DNA from: Phyllobacterium endophyticum
GTDB lineage: Bacteria; Pseudomonadota; Alphaproteobacteria; Rhizobiales; Rhizobiaceae
NCBI RefSeq assembly: GCF_003010935.1
Contig: NZ_PGGN01000002.1
Coordinates: 992,001 to 1,056,000, forward strand
Length of the DNA: 64,000 nucleotides
Direction of reading: 5' to 3'
Below the pieces are notes generated by a model that saw only the letters and a list, made by a program, of their open reading frames with translations, was not told where the DNA came from and made no database searches. Below, piece after piece: positions 36,925 to 45,721 of the stretch. Each line of letters begins with the position of its first letter. Position 1 is the first letter of the stretch. The translations under genes were made by a program, and so were the position numbers.

Positions 36925-38217
36925 TCAGGTGTTCGTTCCGATCGATAACGCCGCCTGCCCGTCGCGCTCATAAATGTCGTCGCGCAGATGGACGACGCCG
37001 TCACCCGTCGACCAAGCACTGACATAAACGAAATGCAGAGGCACGGGGTTGGTGACTGCGATCGGCGTATTGACGCCGGTCTTGATAGTGGCCTCCATCG
37101 TCTGCCGATCCCAGCCAGGCGTGTCGCGCAACAGCCAGACGTTGAGGTCGCGCACGTTCTGCACACGCACGCAGCCCGACGAATCGAAGCGCATGAGCTT
37201 GTTGAAAATGCCCTGCTGCGGCGTGTCATGCATGTAAACAGCGTATGGATTGGGGAAGTTGATCTTCGTCGAGGACATAGCGTTGATCTTGCCCGGATCC
37301 TGACGGAACATCAGTTTCATCGCGTCGTCAGTGTTCCAGTCGACCGTCTCTGGCGCAATCTCCTCACGCGTCTGCTCATTGAACAGCCGGATCTTGTTGC
37401 GCGTCAGATAAGTCGGATCCTTGCGCATCAACGGGATGATGTCTTTCTGGATAATCGACTTCGGCGCCGTCCAGTAAGGATTGAGAATGACTTCCTGAAT
37501 CTTCGAATCGAGAATTGGCGTCTGCCGGTCGATCTTGCCGACGATGGCCGTATGACGTTGGGCGACACGGCCGGCTTCCACGGCCTCGATCTGTGCTGCC
37601 GGAATGTTGACCATGACATAGCGTGCGCCCTGATCTTCGGTGGCGAGCTTGCGCAGACGCTCGAGATTGGTCTGGAGCTGACCGAGGCGGATATCGGCCG
37701 GCACATTCATTGCGGCGAGCGAATATTGCCCCATGACGCCATCGGCAGGCAGACCGTGGCGGGCCTGGAACCGCTTGACCGCAGCATCGACATAGGTGTC
37801 GAACGAATTCGACAAACCGGCCGTTTCGGCAAGGTCCCCGGAGATCATCAGGCGCTTGCGCATGGCAGGCACAGAGGGATCGACGACGCCAAGCTGCAAC
37901 TTTACCGTCGGCTGCACACTGGGCCAGCCGCCATTGCTGACAATCTGGCTGTACGTATTGATGGCGCTCTCGGTGAAGGAAACCGTCTCCGGGCTTGCGA
38001 TCGGCTGGAACCCTGCGACCTTCGCGCGTGTCGTCGAGCGGGCGTCGAACTGGTCGTCCCAATTGCCACGGCGCGGGGCGGCAAGAATCTCGCCAATATC
38101 CGTCTGCTGTGCAAAGGCTGAGGTCGCGATCGAAGCAAGACCAGCAGCCGCCACGCCAGTCAGGAACGAACGGCGATCAAGTGCTGCTGAGGATTCATTT
38201 TTCTTCATATTGTCCAA
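36925..38217 (-). CDS. ldtP: Tat-exported L,D-transpeptidase (LdtP/YcbB-like)
   Basis: The 430-residue protein has a twin-arginine signal (RRSFLTGVAAAGLASIA), a peptidoglycan-binding helical part (KRFQARHGLPADGVMGQYS) and a C-terminal YkuD domain. The catalytic region shows HDTPQQGIFNKL followed by SSGCVRVQNVRDL, holding the nucleophilic cysteine. It should crosslink or anchor peptidoglycan in the periplasm. In Rhizobiales such a gene is next to, and controlled by, the MarR protein LdtR; here the regulator is at 39722, separated by two extra genes. Confidence 0.88.
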   Translation of the reverse strand: MDNMKKNESSAALDRRSFLTGVAAAGLASIATSAFAQQTDIGEILAAPRRGNWDDQFDARSTTRAKVAGFQPIASPETVSFTESAINTYSQIVSNGGWPSVQPTVKLQLGVVDPSVPAMRKRLMISGDLAETAGLSNSFDTYVDAAVKRFQARHGLPADGVMGQYSLAAMNVPADIRLGQLQTNLERLRKLATEDQGARYVMVNIPAAQIEAVEAGRVAQRHTAIVGKIDRQTPILDSKIQEVILNPYWTAPKSIIQKDIIPLMRKDPTYLTRNKIRLFNEQTREEIAPETVDWNTDDAMKLMFRQDPGKINAMSSTKINFPNPYAVYMHDTPQQGIFNKLMRFDSSGCVRVQNVRDLNVWLLRDTPGWDRQTMEATIKTGVNTPIAVTNPVPLHFVYVSAWSTGDGVVHLRDDIYERDGQAALSIGTNT

Positions 38218-38535
38218 CCCAACTGGAAATCTGGCGTCAACCCGCTGTTTTCAAAGGATTACAGCACCGGTCGCGAAATTATCAGGAACGTTCTTAACAA
38301 ACAGCAACATTCGCGTTGATCGCGCAATCGTGATGGTTCGACGCCGACAGCCCTCTCCGGCTTGCTTATGGAACTTCCCGAATATGCTGTGCCATTTCCA
38401 TGGCTTTATGGCGGATTGATGACTGGGTACCTCCGGCGTCGATAACTCCAAAAACCCGGCGGAATCCGACTAAAGACGAATTGACGGAGCACATTAGTTA
38501 TAGGAATATCATCCTTTATTTAAGGGATTTTATTC
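38218..38535. other. 318-base intergenic region upstream of ldtP
   Basis: This stretch separates the divergent ldtP gene and the toxin-like gene at 38536. It should hold both promoters. I see an 8-bp palindrome GAACGTTC at 38286-38293 and AT-rich sequence near 38500-38530 ahead of an AAGGGA ribosome binding site, but no gene. Confidence 0.5.
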
Positions 38536-39074
38536 ATGAATGTTTCTGACACACCGGAATACGCAATCCTTCGTTTGAAAGATCAAATAGCGGGCAACAG
38601 GGCTGTCCTTACAGCATATCGGCTGGGGCCTTTATCGGAGCGCGGCCTTCGAACCTACCGCTTCGTGGAGACGGAACAAGCGCAACTGGAAGAAGAGCTT
38701 CGCTTGTTGGAACTGGGCACACTCGACAACAAGTATGACCCCAACCAGCCCCGCGTACCCGCTGGAAATTCCGATGGGGGCAGTGGAGTGATGCTGGTGG
38801 GTCAGGAGGGGGTATAGGAGTTAGCCCACAAGGCAATTCGCCTGATGCTATCGCGCGCCCACGGACAACAGAGACAGCCAGGCGACCTGTGATATTAGCT
38901 GGCAACAGCGGCATGCCCGGCGACAATGTTCGGGCAAACAAGCAAGTTGGAAGCATATGCTCGGCGTTGAAGTTGACTAAAGATCAGAGAAGAGAGCTTC
39001 ACAGTGCAGTTAGCGGGCAAAATCTCAGCTATCAGGAGATCAAGCTGCTAGCGATCCAAATGTTTTGCAATTAG
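38536..39074 (+). pseudogene. Frameshifted protein with toxin-like C-terminus
   Basis: The first frame (38536-38817, 93 residues) has a coiled N-terminus and reaches YDPNQPRVPAGNSDGG, a motif that is normally followed by QW. It does not continue, but one extra G in the GGGGG run at 38776-38780 (or a -1 slip) restores DGGQWSDAGGSGGG. The second frame then runs open to 39074, ending SALKLTKDQRRELHSAVSGQ and LSYQEIKLLAIQMF. Joined, the product would be about 179 residues. The Gly-rich linker followed by a compact C-terminal module resembles small polymorphic-toxin-like proteins of Rhizobiales; toxicity is an inference. The break may be a real mutation, programmed slippage, or a sequencing error. 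Confidence 0.6.
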
Positions 39075-39103
39075 ACCACCACAAATATATCGGAAAGAAT
39101 ATT

Positions 39104-39625
39104 ATGCAATCACTGCCAAACGATCCAGCCAATATTACCGACGCCTGCCAAGCTATCATAGGCCAGCCGGTCTGGGGCATCCACCAAGGCCACGGTACAG
39201 CATTATTTGTAGAATTTGGTGATCCCCACCTGATCGTTCGTGAGCCGTACAAGGCACTATCGAACGCGAACGAAAAGATGAGACGCAGGGCCGCACAGCG
39301 GCAAATTACGTTGAGTGGTCGTTGGAGCTTTCTCGTTTTTCCAGGGACGTGGTTGCTGCAACAGGACGGTCTCTCTATCGGATCTGATGATGTGCAGACC
39401 GTGGAACGCGATGCTCGACTGTCCGAATTCAATGGTCAGTATCTGGAGACGGTAGCGTTTGACCCCGCAGCAATCGAACTTCGATTTACCTTCGACCTCG
39501 GTGCGACGATGATTATTGGACATAACCCCGAGATTGATGACGAGCTCTTGCTTTTCACACCAAAAGGCGGACGAACATTGGGGCTGCGGTCAGATGGTAT
39601 TTTGACGATGGACATCGGAGCTTAG
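39104..39625 (+). CDS. Hypothetical protein, possible immunity partner
   Basis: This soluble protein of about 173 residues follows the frameshifted toxin-like gene by 29 bases on the same strand. Stretches PVWGIHQGHGTALFVEFG, ITLSGRWSFLVFPGTW and IELRFTFDLGATMIIG suggest a beta-rich fold. I do not recognise a named family. Position after a toxin-like C-terminus fits an immunity protein, but that is only context. ATG 39104 has GGAAAG upstream; an earlier in-frame ATG is at 39065. Confidence 0.6.
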   Translation: MQSLPNDPANITDACQAIIGQPVWGIHQGHGTALFVEFGDPHLIVREPYKALSNANEKMRRRAAQRQITLSGRWSFLVFPGTWLLQQDGLSIGSDDVQTVERDARLSEFNGQYLETVAFDPAAIELRFTFDLGATMIIGHNPEIDDELLLFTPKGGRTLGLRSDGILTMDIGA

Positions 39626-39664
39626 ATCATATCAATCTATGAAACTCCTTGGCTCTGAACAAAC

Positions 39665-39700
39665 AAAGCCCGCCTTCGTTTCGCACGAAGCCGGGCTTTT
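39665..39700. terminator. Bidirectional intrinsic terminator
   Basis: A 15-bp stem with one mismatch (39665-39679 with 39685-39699) around TTCGC has AAAG/CTTTT ends on both strands. It ends the possible immunity gene on the plus strand and the LdtR-like gene on the minus strand. Confidence 0.85.
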
Positions 39701-39721
39701 GCTGAGGTCGTCCGCGCATTT

Positions 39722-40237
39722 CTACATGCGGTAAGCGATAGAGTCGTTCCAGAAGCGGTCGAGGCGCTGCAGTGCCTTGTTCATCGACTGGAACTCCTCT
39801 GCCTTGATGCCACCGACATGTTCGATCGATGCGACATGGCGTTCGTAGAGACCCGCGACCAGTTCCGCAACTTCCGTCCCCTTTTCAGTCAGGCTGACCC
39901 GGACCGAACGGCGGTCGGTGCGTGAACGTTCATGGGAGATGAAGCCGAGCTCGACGAGTTTCTTCAGATTGTAGGAAACGTTCGAGCCCAGATAGTAACC
40001 GCGGCTGCGCAATTCGCCGGCGGTCAGTTCCGCATTGCCGATGTTGAAAAGCAGCAATGCCTGGATGGCATTGATGTCGCTCCGGCCGTTGCGATCGAAT
40101 TCATCCTTGACCACATCAAGCAGACGACGATGTAACCGTTCGACCAATTGAAGTGCTTCAAGATATAGTGTGCGCAATGCTGTATCACTTGGTGTTGTAC
40201 GCTGGCTTTCACCAGACTTTCTCTGTGTGTTGTTCAT
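39722..40237 (-). CDS. ldtR: MarR family regulator, LdtR-like
   Basis: The 171-residue protein has a winged helix with the wing in HERSRTDRRSVRVSLTEKG and the recognition helix near ELRSRGYYLGSNVSYNLKKL. The pattern matches LdtR of Rhizobiales, a MarR regulator of an L,D-transpeptidase gene. The cognate ldtP-like gene is at 36925. ATG 40237 has GAGG nine bases upstream. A perfect inverted repeat TCGAAT-N9-ATTCGA at 40293-40313 upstream of the gene is a candidate operator. Confidence 0.85.
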   Translation of the reverse strand: MNNTQRKSGESQRTTPSDTALRTLYLEALQLVERLHRRLLDVVKDEFDRNGRSDINAIQALLLFNIGNAELTAGELRSRGYYLGSNVSYNLKKLVELGFISHERSRTDRRSVRVSLTEKGTEVAELVAGLYERHVASIEHVGGIKAEEFQSMNKALQRLDRFWNDSIAYRM

Positions 40238-40292
40238 GGTATCTGCCTCACTGTTGTTTCGGTGTATTTTTCTCACCGTTGAGGACACACTA

Positions 40293-40313
40293 TCGAATAC
40301 GCATAAAATTCGA
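40293..40313. promoter_or_regulatory. Candidate operator of the LdtR-like regulator
   Basis: TCGAAT (40293-40298) and ATTCGA (40308-40313) are perfect inverted arms around a nine-base AT-rich spacer, 56-76 bases upstream of the start of the regulator gene. The spacing of about one and a half DNA turns suits a MarR dimer. An identical site was not found upstream of ldtP. Confidence 0.4.
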
Positions 40314-40386
40314 CTTAAAACACAGACTTAACAGTGCGTTACCGCGAATGAATCAATTTCTACCTTAATGAAGACTTACTTGGATG

Positions 40387-40672
40387 CTGTCTGCCGCAAA
40401 GCCGGACGGAAAACCGGTGCCCACTTTTCTCGCGCTTTGCTTTCTGTCTGCCGCAAGGCCGGACGGAAAACCGGTGCCCACTTTTCTCGGGCTTTGCTTT
40501 CTGTCTGCCGCAAAACCGGACGGAAAACCGGTGCCCACTTTTCTCGGGCTTTGCTTTCTGTCTGCCGCAAAGCCAGACGGAAAACCGGTGCCCACTTTTC
40601 TCGGGCTTTGCTTTCTGTCTGCCGCAAAGCCGGACGGAAAACCGGTGCCCACTTTTCCTGGCTTTGCTTTTA
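40387..40672. repeat. Five-copy 57-bp tandem repeat
   Basis: Five copies with a 57-base period are visible; their CTGCCGCAA units start at 40391, 40448, 40505, 40562 and 40619. Each holds GGACGGAAAACCGGTGCCCA and ends in CTTTTCTCGGGCTTTG. Copies differ by only a few bases; the last one is shortened and runs into the stop of the DUF6163-type gene. The inner GGAAAACCGGTGCCCACTTTTC resembles a dispersed intergenic element of rhizobial genomes. As 57 is a multiple of three, several frames stay open, but they are not taken as genes. The whole 40238-40669 interval otherwise holds only the regulator promoter. Confidence 0.9.
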
Positions 40673-41098
40673 GCGGATCGGCATCGCCTGCTGGCGCTTC
40701 TGCCAGAAAAGCACGACGCGGAAGACAAGATATACCAGCGCCACGCATCCATGGATGATGGCGATTTGCGGCCTATAGAAGAAGTAATTGGCGAACACAG
40801 TGAACATCAGCGTTTCGCCCAGTGCGGCGACAAACCAGATTACGGGGCCCCAGGACACCATCATCCATAATCCTGTCGACGCCACGGGATAAAGCATGGC
40901 GAGGGAGACCGTCGCCACCTTCCACTGCCAAGGCATCAAATCGAAGCGCCAAAGCAATCCTTCGTAGTAACCGCTGAGTTGCGCCCAATAGCCGACCCCG
41001 GCGACGAGGCAATAGATCGACACAAGCCGCAAGAACCAGACAAAGCCAGTCTGAGCCATTGTCGAGTCAAATGGCAGATGGGTCGGCCTGTCGCTCAT
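40670..41098 (-). CDS. DUF6163-type membrane protein
   Basis: The 142-residue protein has four hydrophobic segments, for example FLRLVSIYCLVAGVGYWAQL, VSWGPVIWFVAALGETLMF and IHGCVALVYLVFRVVLFW, and a short polar N-terminus. The pattern fits the DUF6163 proteins of Rhizobiales, of unknown function. The stop codon touches the last unit of the tandem repeat. The HIBYL-CoA hydrolase gene lies 10 bases upstream on the same strand. Confidence 0.72.
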   Translation of the reverse strand: MSDRPTHLPFDSTMAQTGFVWFLRLVSIYCLVAGVGYWAQLSGYYEGLLWRFDLMPWQWKVATVSLAMLYPVASTGLWMMVSWGPVIWFVAALGETLMFTVFANYFFYRPQIAIIHGCVALVYLVFRVVLFWQKRQQAMPIR

Positions 41099-41108
41099 GT
41101 GTTTTTGT

Positions 41109-42164
41109 TCATGTCAGTTGCAATTCCCGCTCGCCCAGCGATGCGAAATAGGCATCGACCATTTCGGGCGTTATATCGTCTATCTTCGCGGGCTGCCACA
41201 CGGGCATATTGTCCTTGTCCACAAGAAGCGCGCGCACGCCTTCATAGAAATCGTGGTTCTCTAGCATGCGGCACAGAATACGGTATTCCATCTGCATACA
41301 TTGATCCATGTCGAGATCGCGACCTTCTTCGATCTGCCGGAAAGTCACATGCAGGCTCGTCGGAGAACGCGTCTTGATCAGATCGAAAAGTTTCTGCGCC
41401 TCCTCGTTTCCGTTCGCTCCCGCCGCCGCAATGCGGATCAAACACCCTCCCAGGCTTTTTGAATCAAACAGAACGCCAATCAGATCCCGGGTTTTTTCAG
41501 GAGTTTCGTAGTCGGGGTTTATGGTCTTGCCGCGCAATGCCATTTCAGGGTCGCCGGATCTGATGAGGCTGCGCCGCAGCCGATCCTTGTCTTCGGCCTT
41601 GATGGCATGGGTGGCGATGCCACTTTGAAGACAATCGCCCTGGCGTATCCGGTTACCGGTCAAGGCGAGATATGTGCCGAAATGTTCCGGAAGATGCGGA
41701 AGGAAGGCGCTTCCCCCAACATCGGGAAAAAAGCCGATGCCGACCTCCGGCATGGCGAAGACGATATTCTCCGTGACGATCCGGTACGAACCATGGACGG
41801 AAATTCCGACGCCGCCGCCCATGCAGATACCATCGATCAGCGATATGTAAGGTTTGGGAAAGTGGCGGATATAAGCGTTCAGGCGGTATTCGTCGGCGAA
41901 GAATTCGTATAGCGGCTGCCCGGCCCGGCCTGCATGATAGACTGCGAGGATATCACCGCCGGCGCAAAATGCCCGGCCCTCGCCCTCGACCAGCACGCAG
42001 TGGACATCAGGATCGCTCGACCACGCAACAAGCGCATGATGCATGGCATTGACCATAGTCCGCGTCAGCGCATTCAAGGCTTTCGGTCGCGTCAGGCGAA
42101 TAAGACCGGCCTTGCCGCGGCGCTCGAACACGACCTGCCCCTCGCCGCCAAAATCGATTTCCAT
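41109..42164 (-). CDS. 3-hydroxyisobutyryl-CoA hydrolase / enoyl-CoA hydratase family
   Basis: The 351-residue protein has the crotonase core with oxyanion-hole glycines (FCAGGDI and GICMGGGVGIS) and the catalytic FAMPEVGIGFFPDVGG. The long C-terminal part (DNMPVWQPAKIDDITPEMV) matches HIBCH enzymes of valine breakdown rather than short enoyl-CoA hydratases. It is followed by the DUF6163 gene and divergent from hemB. Confidence 0.9.
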   Translation of the reverse strand: MEIDFGGEGQVVFERRGKAGLIRLTRPKALNALTRTMVNAMHHALVAWSSDPDVHCVLVEGEGRAFCAGGDILAVYHAGRAGQPLYEFFADEYRLNAYIRHFPKPYISLIDGICMGGGVGISVHGSYRIVTENIVFAMPEVGIGFFPDVGGSAFLPHLPEHFGTYLALTGNRIRQGDCLQSGIATHAIKAEDKDRLRRSLIRSGDPEMALRGKTINPDYETPEKTRDLIGVLFDSKSLGGCLIRIAAAGANGNEEAQKLFDLIKTRSPTSLHVTFRQIEEGRDLDMDQCMQMEYRILCRMLENHDFYEGVRALLVDKDNMPVWQPAKIDDITPEMVDAYFASLGERELQLT

Positions 42165-42315
42165 GCACCCTCCGGATTGTTGTGACAGAGGTTAGAAAAC
42201 TCTGGCGTACCGCGTCAATGGATCACATCTGCGGCCGTGCATCTTGGTCAACACGGCGTTCCCTGTTAAAACAATTCCAAACAACGAGGAAATGCCATCG
42301 TTCGGCTGAGCAATC

Positions 42316-43353
42316 ATGAACAAACATCCAACGTTTGAAACCCGCGCGCCAAGATCCGTAGATGAAATCACGCAAGGCCGCCGTTTACGGCGTATGCGCA
42401 AGGCCGATTGGTCACGCCGTCTCGTGCAGGAAAATCAGCTGACGGTCGACGATCTGATCTGGCCGATATTCCTGTGTGAGGGCACGAACCTTCGTGAGGA
42501 TATCAACGCCATGCCAGGCGTCCAGCGTTTCTCCGTCGACATGGCGGTACGCGAGGCTGAGCGCGCCGCAAAGCTCGGCATTCCGGCGATCGCCACGTTT
42601 GCCAATATCGATCCGGACCAGCGGGACGATGCGGGTTCCGGTATTCTCGATCCCGACAATCTGATCAACCGCGCTACAAGAGCGATCAAGCATGCGGTTC
42701 CGGAAATCGGTATGATCACCGATGTCGCGCTCGATCCATTCACCAGCCACGGACATGACGGTATCCTGCGCGACGGCATCATCGTCAATGATGAGACAGT
42801 CGAGCAGATCGCGCAAGGGGCCGTGCTCCAGGCGGCAGCGGGGGCCGATATCATTGCGCCGTCGGACATGATGGATGGCCGTATCGGCGCCATTCGCGAT
42901 GCGCTGGACCGGAACGGCTTTCAGGAAGTTGCTATCATGGCCTATGCGACAAAGTTTGCCTCGGCATTCTACGGTCCCTACCGTGAGGCGATCGGCACGT
43001 CAGGGCGGCTGAAGGGCGACAAGAAGACATATTATATAGACCCTGCAAACGCCGATGAGGCAGTGCGTGAAGCTGAACAGGATCTCGCCGAGGGCGCAGA
43101 TTCGCTGATGGTAAAGCCCGGCCTGCCCTATCTGGATATTATTCGCCGGCTGAAGGATACATTCGCCGTGCCGACCTTCGCCTATCAGGTATCGGGCGAG
43201 TACACGATGATCAAGGCGGCAGGCGCCAATGGCTGGATCGACGAAGAGCGCGTCATGATGGAAACGCTCCTTGCCTTCAAGCGCGCCGGTTGCGACGGGA
43301 TTTTGACCTATTTTGCGCCCATCGTGGCAGAACGTCTCAAAGCCGGGCGTTGA
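42316..43353 (+). CDS. hemB: Porphobilinogen synthase (delta-aminolevulinic acid dehydratase)
   Basis: The 345-residue enzyme condenses two ALA molecules to porphobilinogen in heme synthesis. The Schiff-base lysines are Lys213 (MAYATKFAS) and Lys267 (LMVKPGLPY). The metal region at residues 136-149 reads DVALDPFTSHGHDG, with aspartates in place of the cysteines of zinc enzymes, so this is the magnesium-type form typical of rhizobia. It stands with ctaA and the bc1 chaperone as respiratory heme functions in this window. Confidence 0.97.
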   Translation: MNKHPTFETRAPRSVDEITQGRRLRRMRKADWSRRLVQENQLTVDDLIWPIFLCEGTNLREDINAMPGVQRFSVDMAVREAERAAKLGIPAIATFANIDPDQRDDAGSGILDPDNLINRATRAIKHAVPEIGMITDVALDPFTSHGHDGILRDGIIVNDETVEQIAQGAVLQAAAGADIIAPSDMMDGRIGAIRDALDRNGFQEVAIMAYATKFASAFYGPYREAIGTSGRLKGDKKTYYIDPANADEAVREAEQDLAEGADSLMVKPGLPYLDIIRRLKDTFAVPTFAYQVSGEYTMIKAAGANGWIDEERVMMETLLAFKRAGCDGILTYFAPIVAERLKAGR

Positions 43354-43432
43354 AATCTTCTTGATATTTCGTTCTCGAATTCCCAAGTTCAGCGCAACGG
43401 CAAACTGCCGGCGCTTTTGAACGGGAAACGAA

Positions 43433-43903
43433 ATGAACGCGAATACGCTTGATGGCGAAATTGTCACCAATCGCCTTGATGACTGGCGGATGTATCAAGG
43501 CGTGCGCACGAGCCGCATATTCGCCTTCCTGATCGACTATCTGATCGTATTCATCTTGTGCATTCCCGTTGCAATCCTCATCGGCGTCCTGGGTGTCGCA
43601 ACATTCGGCATTGGCTGGATGTTGTACGGCATCATGTTTCCGGGTGTTGCACTGATCTACATCGCAACGACGCTCGGCGGACCACGCCAGGCGACGAAAG
43701 GCATGCAGATGATGGGGCTGAAACTGGAGCGACTCGATGGCAAGAAGATCGACGGTCTGCTGGCTATCGTCCACACCGTGCTGTTCTGGGGTCTCAATGT
43801 CGTGCTGACACCACTGATCCTCCTCGCAACGCTGTTTCTCGATCGCAAACGCACTGTCCACGATCTTTTGCTGGGCACGGTGGTTGTTCGCGCTTACAAC
43901 TAA
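43433..43903 (+). CDS. RDD family membrane protein
   Basis: The 156-residue protein has the RDD domain: an Arg/Asp-bearing first membrane helix (SRIFAFLIDYLIVFILCIPVA), two more hydrophobic segments, and the closing FLDRKRTVHDLLLGTVVV. Function is unknown for the family, although some members act in ion exchange. It follows hemB by 79 bases. Confidence 0.88.
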   Translation: MNANTLDGEIVTNRLDDWRMYQGVRTSRIFAFLIDYLIVFILCIPVAILIGVLGVATFGIGWMLYGIMFPGVALIYIATTLGGPRQATKGMQMMGLKLERLDGKKIDGLLAIVHTVLFWGLNVVLTPLILLATLFLDRKRTVHDLLLGTVVVRAYN

Positions 43904-43947
43904 ATCTCCGGGCGCCGGTCTGGCGGCCTTTTTCATCGGCTTTCAAC

Positions 43948-44370
43948 ATGTTGAACCTACGCCTTCCTGCGCTCGCGTTCGCGGCGCTTGCAATCTATGG
44001 GCTGGCTACCGTAAACGGCATCGCCGCGTCTCCTTCGGGGCGGTTTTGCGGTGAAGCGATTTCCAGCGGTGACTATCAGGACGTCGAAACCAATCTGAAC
44101 ATCGATGCGGATGGCCGCCTTTCAGGCACCTATGAACTCGAGGAACCGGACGGCCGCGTCGAGGGCACGCTGATTGAACACGCTCTTGAGCACGGGACCT
44201 CTCGGACCCTGGTCTGGACCGACAAATATGGAACCGGCCTGCTTTCACTCGAATTCTCCAGCAATTTTGACCGCTTCGAGGGAAGCTGGGGTGGCTCGGT
44301 CAACGGCAGGTTCGAGGCGCCCAGTCATTCCTGGAATGGCGTGCGCTGCCGCCTTGACCTGGCCGGTTGA
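43948..44370 (+). CDS. Secreted hypothetical protein
   Basis: The 140-residue protein begins with a signal peptide (LPALAFAALAIYGLATVNGIAA) and continues with a beta-rich domain (GRLSGTYELEEPDGRVEGTL, FEGSWGG) with two cysteines that may pair. It is not recognised; similar small periplasmic proteins next to RDD and Bpt genes are common in Rhizobiales. The ATG at 43948 begins directly at the signal sequence. Confidence 0.68.
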   Translation: MLNLRLPALAFAALAIYGLATVNGIAASPSGRFCGEAISSGDYQDVETNLNIDADGRLSGTYELEEPDGRVEGTLIEHALEHGTSRTLVWTDKYGTGLLSLEFSSNFDRFEGSWGGSVNGRFEAPSHSWNGVRCRLDLAG

Positions 44371-44471
44371 TATGCTGGTCGAGACATTCACATCTGAATA
44401 CAATATAATTGAATTGACGTTTCAGGCGGTCGCAGGATTCTATAGCTAAAAAGACCGTCTCAGGACCATGG

Positions 44472-45218
44472 ATGACCCACCAGCCGCAGCAATCACCGCA
44501 GTTCTTCCTGACAGCGCCTTCGCCCTGTCCGTACCTCGATGGTCAGCTTGAGCGCAAGGTCTTCACGCACCTCGTCGGCGGACGCGCCAGCGAACTCAAT
44601 GACCTGCTGACACAGGGCGGTTTCAGGCGGTCGCAAAACATCGCTTATCGCCCGGCCTGTGAGAACTGCAGGGCCTGCGTTTCGGTTCGCATTCTTGCCG
44701 GCGAGTTCAAGCCTGACAAATCCATGCGCCGCGTGTGGAACCGCAACCGCGACCTGATAGGAAATATCCACCACGCCGAACCTTCGACCGAACAATATTC
44801 GCTGTTCCGGCACTATCTGGATGCGCGTCACAACAAAGGCGGGATGTCGGAAATGACGGTGCTCGACTATGCGATGATGGTCGAGGACACGCATGTGCCA
44901 ACGCAGATCATCGAGTACAGGCGGCGCGGGCCCGACTCCTTCATCACCAAGAAGGGCGAAGGTGAACTGATCGCAGTCGCTTTGACGGACATGATGGGCG
45001 ACGGGCTGTCGATGGTTTACTCATTCTTCAACCCGGAACATGCAAGCCGCTCGCTAGGCACGTTCATGATCCTCGATCATATACAGCGGGCCGCAGCCGC
45101 CGGTCTGCCACATGTCTATCTCGGATATTGGGTCGAGGGTTCGCGCAAGATGCAGTACAAGATTCGCTACAAGCCGCAGGAACATCTCGGCACAAAAGGC
45201 TGGGAACGCCAAGGATAG
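44472..45218 (+). CDS. bpt: Leucyl-tRNA-protein transferase (Bpt)
   Basis: The 248-residue enzyme adds leucine to N-terminal Asp/Glu, feeding proteins to the ClpS/ClpAP N-end-rule pathway. The N-terminal cysteine cluster [13 protein letters not shown] and the conserved [16 protein letters not shown] are family marks; the late [17 protein letters not shown] is also typical. Its stop TAG overlaps the GTG start of the next gene by one base. Confidence 0.93.
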   Translation: MTHQPQQSPQFFLTAPSPCPYLDGQLERKVFTHLVGGRASELNDLLTQGGFRRSQNIAYRPACENCRACVSVRILAGEFKPDKSMRRVWNRNRDLIGNIHHAEPSTEQYSLFRHYLDARHNKGGMSEMTVLDYAMMVEDTHVPTQIIEYRRRGPDSFITKKGEGELIAVALTDMMGDGLSMVYSFFNPEHASRSLGTFMILDHIQRAAAAGLPHVYLGYWVEGSRKMQYKIRYKPQEHLGTKGWERQG

Positions 45219-45652
45219 TGGTCAGCTTTGTCCCTGCCAATTTCACGCCACCCGCCGGCTTGGCCGGCCCTGGCTTCCGCCTCGAGCCGCTCGGGCCGCA
45301 GCATAATCTGTCCGATCATGCAGCCTGGTCGTCGAGCATTCCCCACATCCTCGCAACGCCGGGGTTCATCGACTGGCCGCCTCCGAACGGCATGACGAGC
45401 GAAGCCAATCTTGCCGATCTTGAACAACATGCCCGGGATTTTGCCGATCGCACCGGTTTTACCTATACGGTGCTGGAGGGGTCGCAGGTGATCGGCTGCG
45501 TCTATATCTATCCATCCAAGCAGGACCCGGCGCTGACGGTCGTAAGATCCTGGGTCACCGCCGACCGCGCATTTCTCGACGCGCCGCTTTACCAGGCGGT
45601 TTCAGCCTGGCTTGAAACGTCGTGGCCCTTCGAGAGGGTTGCCTACCGATAA
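45218..45652 (+). CDS. GNAT-family acetyltransferase-like protein
   Basis: This protein of about 144 residues has a partial GNAT pattern (FTYTVLEGSQVIGCVYIYP and RSWVTADRAFLDAPLYQAVSAWL). The acetyl-CoA loop is weak, so catalytic activity is uncertain. GTG 45218 overlaps the bpt stop; a longer frame exists upstream inside bpt. The substrate is unknown. Confidence 0.7.
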   Translation: MVSFVPANFTPPAGLAGPGFRLEPLGPQHNLSDHAAWSSSIPHILATPGFIDWPPPNGMTSEANLADLEQHARDFADRTGFTYTVLEGSQVIGCVYIYPSKQDPALTVVRSWVTADRAFLDAPLYQAVSAWLETSWPFERVAYR

Positions 45653-45721
45653 CTTTCCTAGACCTCGACAGGTGTTCCCGCTAAACCACGCGGCATAACA
45701 AAAAACGGAAAACGCTGCCGC

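Noticed and set aside
40387-40672. Possible CRISPR array
   Set aside because: Units are contiguous 57-base near-identical repeats with no variable spacers, and no cas genes are present.
40365-40758. Several frames of 80-130 codons within the tandem repeat
   Set aside because: They stay open only because the 57-base unit is a multiple of three; they occur in several frames on both strands and lack ribosome binding sites.
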